A DNA stretch of 64,000 nucleotides from Armigeres subalbatus (GCF_024139115.2 NC_085140.1:419752283-419816282); one strand, 5' to 3'; counted from the stretch's first letter, positions 1 to 11,553 are shown. Program-made: numbers and translations. Notes: a model not told the origin generated them from the letters alone.

Positions 1-1068
1 TTACTTAACGAGAGGTCACCGACTTAGCGACACCCTCATAAGTACCACGGAGTTGGATTATGAGGAAGGTATTCGTTGGGTCAGGTTTGCCTGTAGCTGG
101 CAATATAACCGTGGTAGATCTTACCCCGTAGCACACCACGTAAAGGTATCTACCCAGAATTACGGGTAGTAAGAAAATGACAGACCCCCATTCTCCCATA
201 AGTGCTTACGTAATAAGTGTACGACCCCTTGCAGAAAAGGCAACATATCAGAACAAATGAACCTGAGAAAGCGAACGTATCAATTCGCAAGGTCAGAGTG
301 ACGAATTGAAAACATACTAAAATACGCATTCGAACGAAAACGGGAATGGGTTAATCATTCGAAAGAGTGATGTTCGAAAAATCGAATGGTGAGAATTGGT
401 TCGAACGAAAACGGGAATGCGAATTGGCGATACTTTCTAACGTATCCGCTTCGAACGTAAACAAGAATGAGGGTGATTATTCCGTACGTAAAACCAGGCC
501 AAAAATGTCAAGGAAGCATTTTCCATCAATTTTTGAATTTCAAATTGATCAATGTTCCTTTTGAGTTGGAAGAAAAACTGACGTGTGCAGGATTATTAAC
601 TTCATCGTTCCCTGAGGGAAAATCAAATATCGATTCTTCATTTTAGGACCCAATTCTTTATTCATTATTCACTATTGAATCACTCTAACACAGTTGGCAC
701 AACAACTCGTATGGTTGGGATTCATTTCATCCCATCAATTTCAACCTTCTAAAACCTTCAGCCTTTCAAGAGTTCAGTCTTTCGTAGGACATCCCATGCA
801 CTGATGTAGGAAACAAGAATATTAAATCATTTTTTTGTATATATTTTGTTTTCTGGGGAACGATACATTCTGCGGAACGGTAAATTCTGAGGATTGATTG
901 GTTTCCTGGGGAATAGTATACATATAGAACATTTACTACCATCACTTGACGTGATTTTATAGTTACGTATTTTGACCTCAACAATGAGGTCTTCTTAACG
1001 CCAGTCTATTCCATATGTTATGCCAAATGGGCAAGCTTAGAATTTAAAAAAAAATCTGCGATTGAACA
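1..1068. other. Unassigned sequence downstream of the first zinc finger gene
   Basis: No convincing exon is visible on either strand. A 19-base motif, tcgaacgaaaacgggaatg, occurs twice (about 332 and 402). The stretch around 950-1000 resembles a segment at about 61560-61600 (gacagatacgtatttcgacc-like), so it probably holds a degraded dispersed retroposon tail. The missing last exon of the zinc finger gene was looked for on the minus strand and not found. Confidence 0.5.
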
Positions 1069-1086
1069 TCAATCGAAAACACTAAC

Positions 1087-2645
1087 CTTGACACAATAAC
1101 GACAACTGTAGGGCCGTTCATTCGTATGGATCCGTTCGTGGCGCTGCAAACGAGCTCGAGTTGCAAACTTTTTCGAGCAAAACGAACACGTGAACCGACT
1201 CTCCTCTATCGCTTTATGCATACGCTTGTGATTTTCGAACGTTTTCGGGTTCTTTATTTTGGCACCACAAATTTCGCACGTGCGCTCCGTTTTGGAATCT
1301 GTCATGTGATATCTTTTGAAGTGACTGTATAAGTTACCAGCTTTGTAGCAACGGAAGGGACACTCCGGACATTTGTTGAGAGCCGCGTGCATCCGGAAAT
1401 GACGATGCATCATAATGACTGTAGCGATAGCTTTTGTCTCCATGACGGTATCTTTGCATTCTTGACATTGAAAAGGTACCATTCCAATGTGGTCTGGCAA
1501 ATGCATCTCAAGACTGTTAACATTTGAAAACTGTTCAAGACAAATATAGCACTTGTTTGGATCAGGTTCAGTATCTTCAACTACCAATGTGTGATGAAGT
1601 ATTTTCATAGTTTTGGATTCCTTGGTATTTTTTTCTGGACGTTCTTCTTTCACTGATATAATTTCTTCGATAGAATTGTCCTCCGAATACCATTCCTGAT
1701 TATCCGTTACATTTGTAGACTGCATTTCAATTTCTTGCGACAGCAATTCACCTTCAGCTTTCACTTCATGATTGTGTGGAATTGATTGGCTTTCGGTGGT
1801 TCTTTCTGTATTTACCAACGGCTTAGACTCAGCTATGTCAATCATGTCAACCAACTCAACCCCACTCATGTTCGCCAATTGCTCCTCCTTTTTGATCAAC
1901 CGCATTCTTATGATATCTCTATTTTCTCGCAAAAGTTTCTCTGATCTTGTTTCCGACTTCGCCAAAACACCGTTTTGATAATTCTTCAAAAGGTCCCACA
2001 ATTTCACAACCCTGGAGGCGGCGAAATTTTTCAGCACCTGATTGCTCTCGGCGAACTCCTTTCGAATGTGGTAAGCATAGTCCACCTTTACCAAACATTG
2101 AATGCATACCTTTTTGGGCAGCTTGTCCCGCAAGTTAACGCAGATGCCAGTAACCGCTGCTATCATATCCGGTATCATAACGTTCTGCACGCGAGACATC
2201 AAAGGGAATAGGGTCGACATCTCGCGTAAACACAATCGGCAGTACTGGTTCACCAACTGACTGTTCGTCGGAATGTCGATTTCCAGCGGGCAAGCTATCA
2301 CTTCTATCTGTGACAGAGGATAATCCACCGGTTCTTCTGGCTCCGGTTTTACTGAAATTAATTATGTTATACATAATTTATTATGTTATACAATAGGGGT
2401 ATACTAAACAAAAGAAAAAAAAATATTGCAACCTGATATAAAGTACTTAAATACCGTAAATACTAACTGGTTATCGTTGAAAACAAACAATTACAACTTA
2501 TAAATTATTGAAAGTACAAGACTCAATAAGATTCATTTTCACTCAAACTTTTACCCACTAAGTCCATTCATGGACGTAATGAATGAAGCACAAAAGAATA
2601 TACACTGCACTTACCGTACACAATTTCTTCGAATATTTCCTCCAT
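1087..2645 (-). CDS. ZAD-domain C2H2 zinc finger protein, 5' part (two exons, 3' end missing)
   Basis: Probable nuclear DNA-binding factor of the insect ZAD-ZnF class. Exon 1 is 2645-2615 (ATG, 31 nt), followed by an ACG|GTAAGT donor. Exon 2 runs 2351-1087, with acceptor TTTCAG|TAAAACC and donor AAG|GTTAGT. Joined, they give 432 codons in one frame. The ZAD zinc-binding pairs are YCRLC near residue 48 and CIQC about 50 residues later. An acidic linker with VKEE-type motifs follows, then C2H2 fingers: NKCYIC, FQCQEC (with a long loop), NKCPEC, RTCEIC and FTCSFC. The sixth begins YSCRYC and is cut by the splice donor, so a further exon must lie to the left. A reading that simply stays open ends 18 nt later, mid-finger, which argues against termination there. 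It is a paralogue of the gene at 22191-24134: same ZAD, same odd second finger and same first-intron phase. Confidence 0.85.
2352..2614 (-). other. Intron 1 of the ZAD zinc finger gene (phase 1)
   Basis: GTAAGT donor at 2614-2609 and TTTCAG acceptor at 2357-2352, 263 nt. The phase (one base of the codon before the intron) and position, some 36 residues before the first ZAD cysteine, match the short intron proposed in the paralogue at 22270-22332. Confidence 0.75.
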
Positions 2646-3569
2646 TATGACAGTTAAAACTATCCAAATATTGTAAAATTTGAATTATTTTATTAGAAAG
2701 TAGATATTCGCAGAGTTTATGTTATTATTTTGATTTTTCTTATGCTGACAAAACTTTTATTACCATTGCGACGCGACACGTCGCGCTTATCCATGTGACA
2801 CTGACAAGGGTGACAAGCAGACCAAAGATACATAAACGGCGTGAGGAAACAAAGCACGGAGGTCGAAGTTGGCTCTTGCACAGTGGGTCACAAATGGAAT
2901 GTGCGGCGATAATATTCAGCCACATTGAAGAAACTGCTTTACTGCATGCCTTTTTATCTTCATTATCACAAAATTGGCTTAGTTGCTCTTAGCTCTGTTG
3001 ATTGAGAAAAACATTTGATGTTAATTAAACAAGTAAAAAACGGGTTCGGAATGGAGCTGGCTCTAAACAGTTCCTGCAGCGTCTTGATTAGCCACTCTTT
3101 GTTAGGTACCTTGTCGCACTTTGTGGCCCTTATGTCTTAACGGCTCGTCACACTTTTTGTATGATGCATCTGAATATTTTGTATGGCTCGTCACACCCTA
3201 GGCCATACCAACAACCTACCCTCTCCCGCCTCACCTCTGAGTGTTACGTAATTTATGGATGTTCACATATCCAGATGGCTTCTGACCTTCTCTGTAATTA
3301 GCAGCCAGGTCATCTCTTTGGCGGTTTTCCCCGGAAATAAAACTTCACTGAGTGCGTTTTTTAGGTTGTACAGCTAAAAGTTGACGGCGGAAGATCCCGC
3401 CGTGGGTACTCCCGCTTGATGGCTGATTTTCGTTTTAATACTCCTGCTTGAGGGCCTATTTTAATCAATCGATCTCTTCCTCGTGCACCATCAACGATGT
3501 GCGTTAGTTTTATTCGGATCTGAGACGATAGTCTTCCGAAAGATTCGAAAAAAATGGGTTAATCTATAG
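2646..3569. other. Upstream region of the ZAD gene and unassigned repeat-like sequence
   Basis: The first few hundred bases upstream of the ATG at 2645 must hold the promoter. No clear TATA box is seen. 3030-3540 has the look of a dispersed repeat (ctcgtcacac repeated near 3147 and 3187) but no termini could be defined. Confidence 0.35.
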
Positions 3570-5003
3570 CAGCGGTTCTCAACCTTTTTCTTGAGAGGTA
3601 CCTCTTCGTGTATTTGTATTCATTGAGGTACCCCCTATTTCAATAAGCGTAACTTATAAAATTATCTTGAAAAGTGCCTTTGAATCTATTGAAAATAGAC
3701 TTTTGAGCATCTTGAAATGGCGTTTCTGAACCTTTTGAAGGTAGGCTTCCAAGTCTCTTGAAAGAATGATTACGAGTTCTAGGGAAGTTTCCGAGGCTTC
3801 CAAAAGGAGGCTTTGCAGATCTTGAAATGACGTTGCTGAGCCGTTTGAAAAAGTAGACGTTTTGAAAGAAAAATTCCCAGCTACTCGAAAGGAAAATTCC
3901 GACCCACTTGAAAGGGGGCTTCCGAGCTTCTTGAAACACGGCTTTCGACCCTGGAAAAGGGGACTTATGACCTTCTCAAAAAAGGGGCATTGAGCCTCTT
4001 GAATGAGGGCTCCCTATCTGTTTTGAAAGGAGGCTTCCGAATCACTTCAAAGGGGGCTGACTGAAAGAAGAATTCCGAGCCCCTCGAAAAGAGATTTCCA
4101 TGCCTCTTAAAAAGGTGCTTCCGAACCACTTGTGGGGGTTGGCTGAAAGAATTCAGATCCCCTCGAAAGGAGGTTTCCGAGCCTCTTAAAAGAAGGCTTT
4201 CGAGCCTCATGAAAGGGGACTTTCGAGCCTCTTGAAATGACGTTGCTGAGCCTTTTAAAAATAGGCTTCCAAGCTTCTCGAAGGTAGAATTCGGACCCCT
4301 TTAAAGGAAGTTTGAAAAGGAAGCTTCCGAGTCTCTTGAAAGTTGGCTTCTGAGCCTTTTGAAAGAGGGCTTCCGAATCTTTTGAAAGGGGGGCTTCCGA
4401 CTTTCCTGAAATGGTGTTTTCGACCCTTACGAAAAGAGGCTTTCGAACCACTTGAAAGGGGGCTGGCTGAAATAAGATTTCTAAGCCCCTCGAAAGAAGG
4501 TTTCGAAGTCTTTTGAAGGAGTCTTGGAAGGAGGCTTTTGAGCCGCGTCGAAGAAGGCCTCCAAAATTTTTTTTAAGCCTTTATGCTAACCTTCAAATTT
4601 AATGTTTCATGCGTAGAAGGCTCTCAGAAGTTTCCCTTTTTTGAAAAAAAAGCCTTTATGCTTCAAGGCTTCTGAACCTTCAAATTTAATATTTTAGTTA
4701 AGAGGTTAAGTTAAGTTATTAGAAGTTAAGTTACGTTAAGTTAATTATTATAACATATTTCATAATTTAGTTTCGAATAAATATGTTAGTTATGAAGATT
4801 CTTTTGATCATTTGTGTACTGTGATATGTTTTGATTTACTAATTACTAATTGCTATGTACAATACAAAGTCTTGCAATACAAATTTATACAATTATTAAA
4901 ACTTTACCAATATGTCCGCCATTACGCATTTTCGTCCGAGGTACCCCCTGGGGTCAGCTAAGGTACCTCCGGAGGTACATGTACCCCAGGTTGAGAACCG
5001 CTG
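3570..5003. mobile_element. Non-autonomous hAT-like element
   Basis: Terminal inverted repeats CAGCGGTTCTCAACCT (left, 3570) and AGGTTGAGAACCGCTG (right, ending 5003), both followed inward by GGTACC-rich sequence. They are flanked by an 8-bp target duplication, atctatag at 3562-3569 and atctataa at 5004-5011 (7 of 8 match). 8-bp TSDs and CAG...CTG ends are typical of hAT. There is no transposase frame; the interior is a degenerate short tandem repeat. Confidence 0.8.
3640..4560. repeat. Degenerate tandem repeat, unit about 23-31 bp
   Basis: Dozens of diverged copies of a unit of the form CTTCCGAGCCTCTTGAAAGG. The long open frames here on the minus strand (rich in R-K-P-F-K) come from repeat periodicity, not from a gene. 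The array is wholly inside the hAT-like element. Confidence 0.8.
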
Positions 5004-5158
5004 ATCTATAATATAGGGTAAAGGATGTATTTTGGACCACCCTTACGGGGGTTCTCATTTTGGACCACCAAGAGGAATTTGCACTCAGTGGTCCAAAATA
5101 TGAGCCGTCGAACTGGTGGTCCGAAATACCTTCCTTACCCTCACCCAAAAAAATCTGC

Positions 5159-5384
5159 ACGTTGTTTCCACCTGAAAAAGTACGTAGATTTTTTTCCACC
5201 TGAAATTCACGTAACTTTTACCTGATTTTTTGATAGAATTCTCATTCTACGTGAAAATCAGGTAAGTTCTACCTGAGTTTTGGATAGAATTCACCGGACA
5301 CGTAAGTTTCACCTGAATTTTCTGAAGCATTTGCAGCAACGTGTGCACGTAAAATGTACCTGAAAATTCAGGTGGAAACAACGT
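5159..5384. mobile_element. Small inverted-repeat element (MITE or foldback)
   Basis: A perfect 18-bp inverted pair, acgttgtttccacctgaa at 5159-5176 and its complement at 5367-5384. Further cctga/tcagg hairpin motifs recur inside. No clear target duplication was found, so the superfamily is open. Confidence 0.6.
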
Positions 5385-5799
5385 TTAGATTATTTGGAGT
5401 GCTATTGTTGAGTGGAAATATGTCCCGCTCGGAAACGTCTTCTAGAAATCTCCCGTGATATCTCTGAGACAAAAAAAATGAGTCTCCTAGATATTTTTGG
5501 TCGATTTCTAGAACCTGTCAGACCTCAAATCCGCCTCAAATGCAACAACCGTTTAAATCTACCTCAAATTTTAGACGAGCAGACCGTTTGAACCGGAAGG
5601 GATTTGACATATCGATTCTCTTAGATAACGTAGAGATATCTAATAGACATGGGTACCTAGTGATTCTTCTTCTTTTTGTTCTTGTTTGTTTTCGGTTTGT
5701 TTCCTTTGAAAACTATTTAATCATTTTGTTATAAATTTTATTATGAATATCTATTTTATTAGTTTTTGTTTACATTATTGCGAGAGCTTTTCACACAGG

Positions 5800-6010
5800 A
5801 CTTTAGTTGGAATCCCCGCAGTATTCCCTTAGAAATCTCTACAGGGTTTTCGTAGGACTCCCCACATGATTCCCGTAGGAATCCCCACAGGATTGCCGAA
5901 GGAATCCCCAAAGTATTCCCGAAGGAATCCCCCTGTGCACAGGATTCCTCAAAAGATTTCCTAAGGAATCTTTCCAGGATTCCCGTGGGAATCCCCACAG
6001 GATTCCCGAA
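5800..6010. repeat. Short tandem repeat, about 24-bp unit
   Basis: Diverged repeats of the type aggaatccccacaggattcc. Open frames through it are periodicity artefacts. It resembles in style, but not in sequence, the repeat at 60260-61380. Confidence 0.65.
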
Positions 6011-6039
6011 TGAATCCGAGTCCCCACAGCATTCCCTTT

Positions 6040-6528
6040 CTTATCAGACAGGATGTGTGTTTTAATGTGCCGGTCGAAGTGTTCAGCCTTGAAGTTCACA
6101 TGAATTTCTTCTCCAAATTTTGACATTGCTGCTCCATATGGCGCAATACAAGCTGTGCTCGGAGCCCTCGTGAGCATTGTCGACAAACAAACAGTTCTCC
6201 CGGTTTGTAATGATCTCTAGCATGATCCATTATTGGTTTTCTCCGGAAAAAATATGGCTACACAGTCAACATGTGTTCTCCGTGTTCACGTGCAAACATG
6301 TTGAGCCTGATGGTTCTCCTAGAAGTCCTCAGCATACGGTTTGGTGTGGACGTTAACGTCGACATGAGTTTGGTTCCGCGTGGGTTCGAAGATGGCTCCG
6401 CAGCTCGGCAATTCTAATGCCGTATCGCAAATGCTACAATTGCCTCCGTCTTGCGCCGCTCGTCAAGCATATCTGCCGTTAGAACCAGTTCCAGATCGGT
6501 CAATCCTCGTTCCGTTATTTGATACTTC
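6040..6528 (-). pseudogene. Possible decayed zinc-finger-like gene fragment
   Basis: Two coding-looking minus-strand pieces. One (6528-6414) follows an acceptor-like GCGCAG and reads about 38 sense codons to a TAG, including KYQITERGLTDLELVL. The other (about 6150-6040) contains HFDRHIKTH, like the histidine half of a C2H2 finger. Frames between them are broken. It may be a gene remnant or transposon cargo; no family is assigned. Confidence 0.25.
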
Positions 6529-6529
6529 C

Positions 6530-7226
6530 TGCGCCATTGCAAAATAATAAAATTCATATAATTTAATATACATTTAACATTAAATCCTCAATCCAAAACT
6601 ATTTTAGCTACCTAGAGTGTTTATGTCCTGTTATTGTTAATTACACGGCAATGCACATAATTAAATTTTACATTCACCGGCGGAAAACGAACTAAATAAA
6701 ATGGCGATGCAAGAAGATGCACGGACGCCGCGGACTACGGACTGACTGAATGAGAAATTTTTTGACAGAACCGCTTCGATTCACAAGAGTGTGGGTAAAC
6801 ACACACACATAAAAAGCTTAAAAGGGAGTTGGATCGAGCCTAAGATGAAAATGAATCTTGACTAATGTGGTTTGCATCTTATCCAGGTAGATTCCTGTTC
6901 TCTTTTAGATATCCTTCCAAGTGGGGTATAGAGAACATACCTTGTCAAATAAAAATCCTTTCATCTAGATAGAATCCATGTTATATATGTTACATAATAC
7001 ACTGGTTTTTTTTTTCACACAATTTACATTTTCTCAATTTTGCACTCATCCCATATGTGTTACACATTAATAACCATGTAAAAATAAAAAATCAAAAAAA
7101 TCTTAGAATTATATAGGATTTTTTGGAACATGTTGCATAGACTTTGGTGGCAAATTGAAGTCTCACGATGAAAATTACGAGCGAAAAAAATCTTGTAAAA
7201 ACAGAATCCTGTGCACACATGTACTA
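6530..7226. other. No gene seen
   Basis: AT-rich intergenic sequence without a supportable frame or clear repeat termini. Confidence 0.4.
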
Positions 7227-7437
7227 TTGTACTTCCAGTTGAAAACCGAAGTGAGCTCTCGCGACAATCGAGTTTTCTCCCGTTTCCTTTTGTCGCAACT
7301 ACGTCGCGACTAGTGCGCATCATGGCGCACGACGGTGGCATAGATGCGCACTAGTCGCGATGCAGTTGCGACATCAGGAAATAAGGAAAAACTCAATTGT
7401 CGCGAGAGCTCACTTCGGTTTTCAACTGGAAGCACAA
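7227..7437. mobile_element. Foldback MITE, family A, copy 1 (TA target)
   Basis: About 75-bp inverted arms starting TTGTACTTCCAGTTGAAAAC and ending in the complement. The centre carries tgcgcactagtcgcga in both orientations. It is flanked by TA on both sides (7225-7226, 7438-7439). Copy 2, in opposite orientation, is at 11347-11553. Confidence 0.8.
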
Positions 7438-7737
7438 TACAGATGTAACACTTTTGTCCCGTCCCGACCATGTTGGGTACACTGCCAAAAATATCTATAT
7501 AAGATATATGTGTCGCCGTTATACATTTTTGCAATAGCTCCACCCTAATATAATCGATATAGAACCACACATAAATTAAATAATTGCTAATTTGCGACCA
7601 CACATAAAATTTATTTTGATCTATATTTTATTAGTAGTTCGCGTGGAGAATGATTATGTGTGCGCTGATAAACATCATAAGTTAAATCTATGAATTTTTG
7701 CCAATAAATATGTGTGGATTTTTAGTAGTGTACCAAG

Positions 7738-7858
7738 CTGTCAAATCGTATGGATTTTCCTTCTTTGACATTTAGCTCCCCTATCCTCGCCAGCAAAAGA
7801 TGTTCCGGACAGCGACGACAGCGACAATCTTTATCTGGTAACTAAAATATCTTTTTTT
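7738..7858. mobile_element. MITE family B, truncated copy
   Basis: Shares its sequence with the complete family B copy at 17727-17934, from the central region to the right terminus (...ctaaaatatctttt). The left inverted repeat is missing. Confidence 0.7.
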
Positions 7859-8015
7859 ATTGCCTCAGTCGATTTCGGCTTATTTAAGGTCAACTTTCCC
7901 GAAGAACCCATCTTTTTTTAAACCTCTAACTATTTCTAAAATCGAAAATAAAATCCGAAAAAGTGCTACACGTGTAAACCGGCCTGAAAAATAATAATCA
8001 TAATTTTGATATTGA

Positions 8016-8262
8016 GGTCTGTCTCATTTGGAGAATTAAACTGAAATAAAACTTAAAAGTGACATTTAAATAATTATCGAATAACCCTGCTGGCAGAGCA
8101 AGATTACTTTCGACAGATATTGAATCATTTTTCATCGATGTCTTATTAGAATTCCTGGGTAGCACCAGCCATTTTTATGACCGAGTTATTTGCTAATTTT
8201 CGAATTGTCACTTTTAAGTTTAATCTCAGTTTAATTTATTCTTCAAATAATAAGTCAGATCT
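8016..8262. mobile_element. PIF/Harbinger-like MITE, copy 1
   Basis: Starts ggtctgtctcatttggag and ends in a diverged complement. The interior matches the copy at 50457-50686 closely (for example gggtagcaccagccat). The superfamily is inferred from that better-preserved copy. Confidence 0.6.
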
Positions 8263-8516
8263 GAAGACATTTTTACTCGACTGTGAAGATATTTAAAACT
8301 AAATACAGTAGGTATCCCCCCGCTGAACCGACAAATGTATGGTCGGACTATCGAGGTTTCTCTCGTTAATCCGACTGTCAAATCCATACAAATGAACCAA
8401 AACAAAAGCACAGCACAAATTTGAAAACTGACAGCATATGTGTTTAAATGTTTAATCCGGAAAATTCCGAATTATCGAGATCCGGACTAAAGGCTGCCTT
8501 AAGGTAGCCTCACACC

Positions 8517-8764
8517 TGTTGGAATATCAGGTAGTGTGCGACGCTTCGCTGTAGATCGAAGATGATAGGAAGCGGGCGCCGGTTAGTTGTAGTTGCTCTT
8601 TGGTATAGATTAAGGAAGTTTGCTATGGATTATTGTATATACCTATTGTTGAATAAAGAGAACTGCAGCTGCTGGCAGAAGTATCAGTCAGTAGCCTGCC
8701 GTGGTGTAGAGAGGGAACTCTAGTTGTTATTCTTTGTGAGGGGGTTCCCTTCTTATAGCCAACA
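8517..8764 (+). repeat. 5' LTR of the TRIM
   Basis: Begins TGTTGG and ends CCAACA, with aataaa near 8653. Nearly identical to the copy at 9222-9468 apart from a few changes in the last 20 bases. Confidence 0.85.
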
Positions 8765-9221
8765 GGTTATGGGCCCAGGAACGATTCCCGTTCTCCATCT
8801 TAGTGGGATGTTATTGCCGTCGACGTTATCGCAGTGGGATCATGGATCGGCCGCATAAGTCGCGTGGCGCAGTGGGATCATGGATCAGCCACGTAAGTCT
8901 TGGGTAGCGCCGGACGGCATTCATCAGGAGAAGGATCGTTCGGTAGGATGCTGGCTGGTCAGTCCAGGAGGAGCTTTGGAGCGGAACATTCAGGAGCTGG
9001 TCGGCAGAGCATCGAGAGGCGCTGTGCAAGCTTCGGAGTCGGGCCACTTGTGCAGGCGCATGTGCTGGAGATGTTGTCGTACAAACATCGGAGTGGAGGC
9101 CATTTGTACGGGCAACGAATTTGGACCAGGAGGAATTGTTCCAGCGAGGAGGGGCTCTGGACGGGAGGCTCGGTGTTAGAAGGAGCCAGGAGAGTGGCGA
9201 GGCGTGCACACTAAGGAGGAG

Positions 9222-9468
9222 TGTTGGAATATCAGGTAGTGTGCGACGCTTCGCTGTAGATCGAAGATGATAGGAAGCGGGCGCCGGTTAGTTGTAGTTG
9301 CTCTTTGGTATAGATTAAGGAAGTTTGCTATGGATTATTGTATATACCTATTGTTGAATAAAGAGAACTGCAGCTGCTGGCAGAAGTATCAGTCAGTAGC
9401 CTGCCGTGGTGTAGAGAGGGAACTCTAGTTGTTATTCTTTGTGAGGGGGTTCCCGTCTCTGGCCAACA
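9222..9468 (+). repeat. 3' LTR of the TRIM
   Basis: Direct copy of 8517-8764, preceded by a purine-rich tract and followed by the acacc target duplication. Confidence 0.85.
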
Positions 9469-9525
9469 ACACCTCGGGAATTTGGTTCACGGAATTTTTC
9501 CCCATGCATTTTTACAAAAGATATT

Positions 9526-9705
9526 TTAGTTACATAGATAAAGATTGTCGCTGTCCGGAACATCTTTTGCTGGCGAGGATAGGGGAGCTAAATGTCAAAG
9601 AAGGAAAATCCATACGATTTGACAGGTATGTACCACACATGTTTCGGACAGCAGAACAAAGGGAACCGAAGCGACAATCTTTATCTAGTAACTAAAATAT
9701 CTTTT
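9526..9705. mobile_element. MITE family B, copy 2
   Basis: aaaagatattttagttac at the left and the complement at the right; flanks atttttac / attttaca suggest an 8-bp duplication with one indel. It is in inverted orientation relative to the copy at 17727-17934. Confidence 0.75.
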
Positions 9706-9983
9706 ATTTTACATATGCGATGTTTTCGGGATTTAGGCACGGAAAATCAAAATCCTGGCCCCATTTAAAATACACGGGGAAAAATTCCGGCGGAAAATTT
9801 TCCTGAGGTGTAAGGCAGCCTTTACACCTCGGGAAAATTTTTCGCCGGATTTTGGTCCCCGTGCATTTTAAATTTGATTGAAATCCCGAAAACATCGCAT
9901 ATGTAGAAATGCATGGGGAAAAAATCCACGGACCAAATTCCCGAGGTGTGAGGCGAGGTCCGGATAAGCGGGGGGATACTGTA

Positions 9984-10699
9984 TCACCTGGCATCCCAGA
10001 TCCGCAGCCGCTGCAAGTCGAAGTGGGCCTTCAAGCTTACTATTTAATCCTTCTAAAGCTTTTTCAAAATATAATTGTTACAAGGATTATTAATGAATTT
10101 AGCTTTGCTTGCTTTTTAAGCATTGTAATGATTTTCTGAAAAATAATTGTTTAAATGCTTAACAAGCTCGCGTTATTACTCTTGAGACTTGAGAAAAAAC
10201 ATTCATTACTCTTTTGTCGTTCAGCAAGGTAGGTCAAATCGCAGCAACATTTCATATTTTTTCCAGGTTCCAGCTTATTGGACGAATTATCTACGCCATC
10301 TTGCCCTACTCAAGTCCAGCTTTGTGCAGCAAAAAGAAAAATTGAGCCGTGCGCCAGAAAAAAAGGAAACTCTTTTGTCGCACCTTTTCCGGAGTTGCGC
10401 CGATCCAACGAATTCCCCAAAGGGAAAGACATAAGCTTTCCTCGAGGTTTTCTAATGCCGAAAAAAACGGCATCTCCTTCACAAAAGACGTCATGCGGGT
10501 TTTGTTGTCTTTTTTTGGGGAATTACCATTGTTTTCGGAATTTTTCAGCCCAGAAAAACTTGTGTCGTTTCTTTTGGCAATCCCACAAATCCAGTCGGTT
10601 TTCCTTTGTTTTCCCATATGGAACCTAAACAAGTACATACTCAAGTTACAACCCGTCCGCAAAAAGGCTGCTAAAAACGATCCGTAATTACCTGCCATT
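9984..10699. other. No gene supported
   Basis: Overlapping open frames on both strands between 10189 and 10698 (up to 130 codons) have no recognisable domain, compete with each other and sit between transposons. Left unannotated. Confidence 0.4.
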
Positions 10700-11346
10700 C
10701 CCGGATAAAAAATTACAGTACTTTGTATGGTTTATTCCATTGAAATACTATAGATTATATGGTATACAATACAAGCTATTGTGCATTTATTGTAGATTTT
10801 TAATGGTTGAAAAACATCTCTATTGTACTTACTTTAAAAGCACAATAAATTCAAATGTTACCATCACATTTTATTATATTTGAATTGTTTGCTTATGTTA
10901 ATTGAAAATAGAACACCATTATGAAATAATTCTACATTGTTGATAAGAAAATCAGTTTTGACCATAAAAATAATGAGATTATTGAACTATTTATTATTTT
11001 GAAACAAAAATTAAAAACAATAAAATAACAATACATTCCATTATGGAAAAATTTGTTCGATTTTTTTTTTTGGATATTACTAATACTATTATTGGAAATA
11101 AAAAAATTTCATATTATGTATTAACAATTGATAATAGAACAAAAATATTGTTTAAAAAATCTTTTTATTTTAACTCGAGGAATAACTAGTTTATATTGAG
11201 CGTGTATGTTTTGTTTACGGTTAGTAAAAAAATGTCTGACAGAAAGTGCCGGAAGCTCCGGAAGTATCCTTTTCGTTGTGGTTGGATGCAGAAAACGGTA
11301 GATTATTGGCCGCTGTGTTATGTAAGGATGGTGAGTAACTAGTGTA

Positions 11347-11553
11347 TTGTGCTTAGTTGAAAACCGAAGTGAGCTCTCGCGACAATCGAGTTTTCCTTAT
11401 TTCCTGATGTCGCAACTGCATCGCGACTAGTGCGCATCTATGCCACCGTCGTGCGCCATGATGCGCACTAGTCGCGACGTAGTTGCGACAAAGGAAACGG
11501 GAGAAAACTCGATTGTCGCGAGAGCTCACTTCGGTTTTCAACTGGTAGTACAA
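11347..11553. mobile_element. Foldback MITE, family A, copy 2 (TA target)
   Basis: Same element as 7227-7437 in opposite orientation, TTGTGCTTAGTTGAAAAC at the left end, flanked by TA (11345-11346, 11554-11555). It can fold into a single long hairpin. Confidence 0.8.

Larger units (their letters stand above)
8517..9468 (+). mobile_element. TRIM: miniature copia-type LTR retrotransposon
   Basis: A complete, very small LTR element: LTRs 8517-8764 and 9222-9468, 457 bp between them, and a 5-bp target duplication acacc at 8512-8516 and 9469-9473. The primer site ggttatgggcccag follows the 5' LTR directly. That is the internal initiator-tRNA type of primer known for copia elements. A purine tract (ctaaggaggag) precedes the 3' LTR. 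There is no gag or pol; the only frame, 8880-9179 (99 codons), resembles no retroelement protein I know. Near 8831-8890 a ~40-bp stretch (cagtgggatcatggatc) is duplicated. It must have moved with proteins supplied by another element. Confidence 0.85.
8306..9981. mobile_element. pogo/Tc1-mariner-like element carrying nested insertions
   Basis: Left end CAGTAGGTATCCCCCCGCTG at 8306; right end complement cagtatccccccgcttatcc, ending 9981. Flanked by TA at 8304-8305 and 9982-9983. CAGTATCCCCC ends with a TA duplication are known for pogo/Tigger-type elements. No transposase remains. Inside lie a second foldback (about 8498-9954, arms with cctcacacctcgggaattt), the TRIM at 8517-9468 and a family B MITE at 9526-9705. 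Confidence 0.7.

Noticed and set aside
766..984. 72-codon minus-strand frame as a candidate last exon of the ZAD gene
   Set aside because: It has no histidine pair completing the finger and no fitting acceptor.
3640..4451. Three open frames of 81-114 codons on the minus strand
   Set aside because: They follow the short tandem repeat; their R-K-P-F-K periodicity has no domain character.
10189..10698. Overlapping frames up to 130 codons on both strands
   Set aside because: Mutually antisense, low-complexity composition, no motif or splice support.
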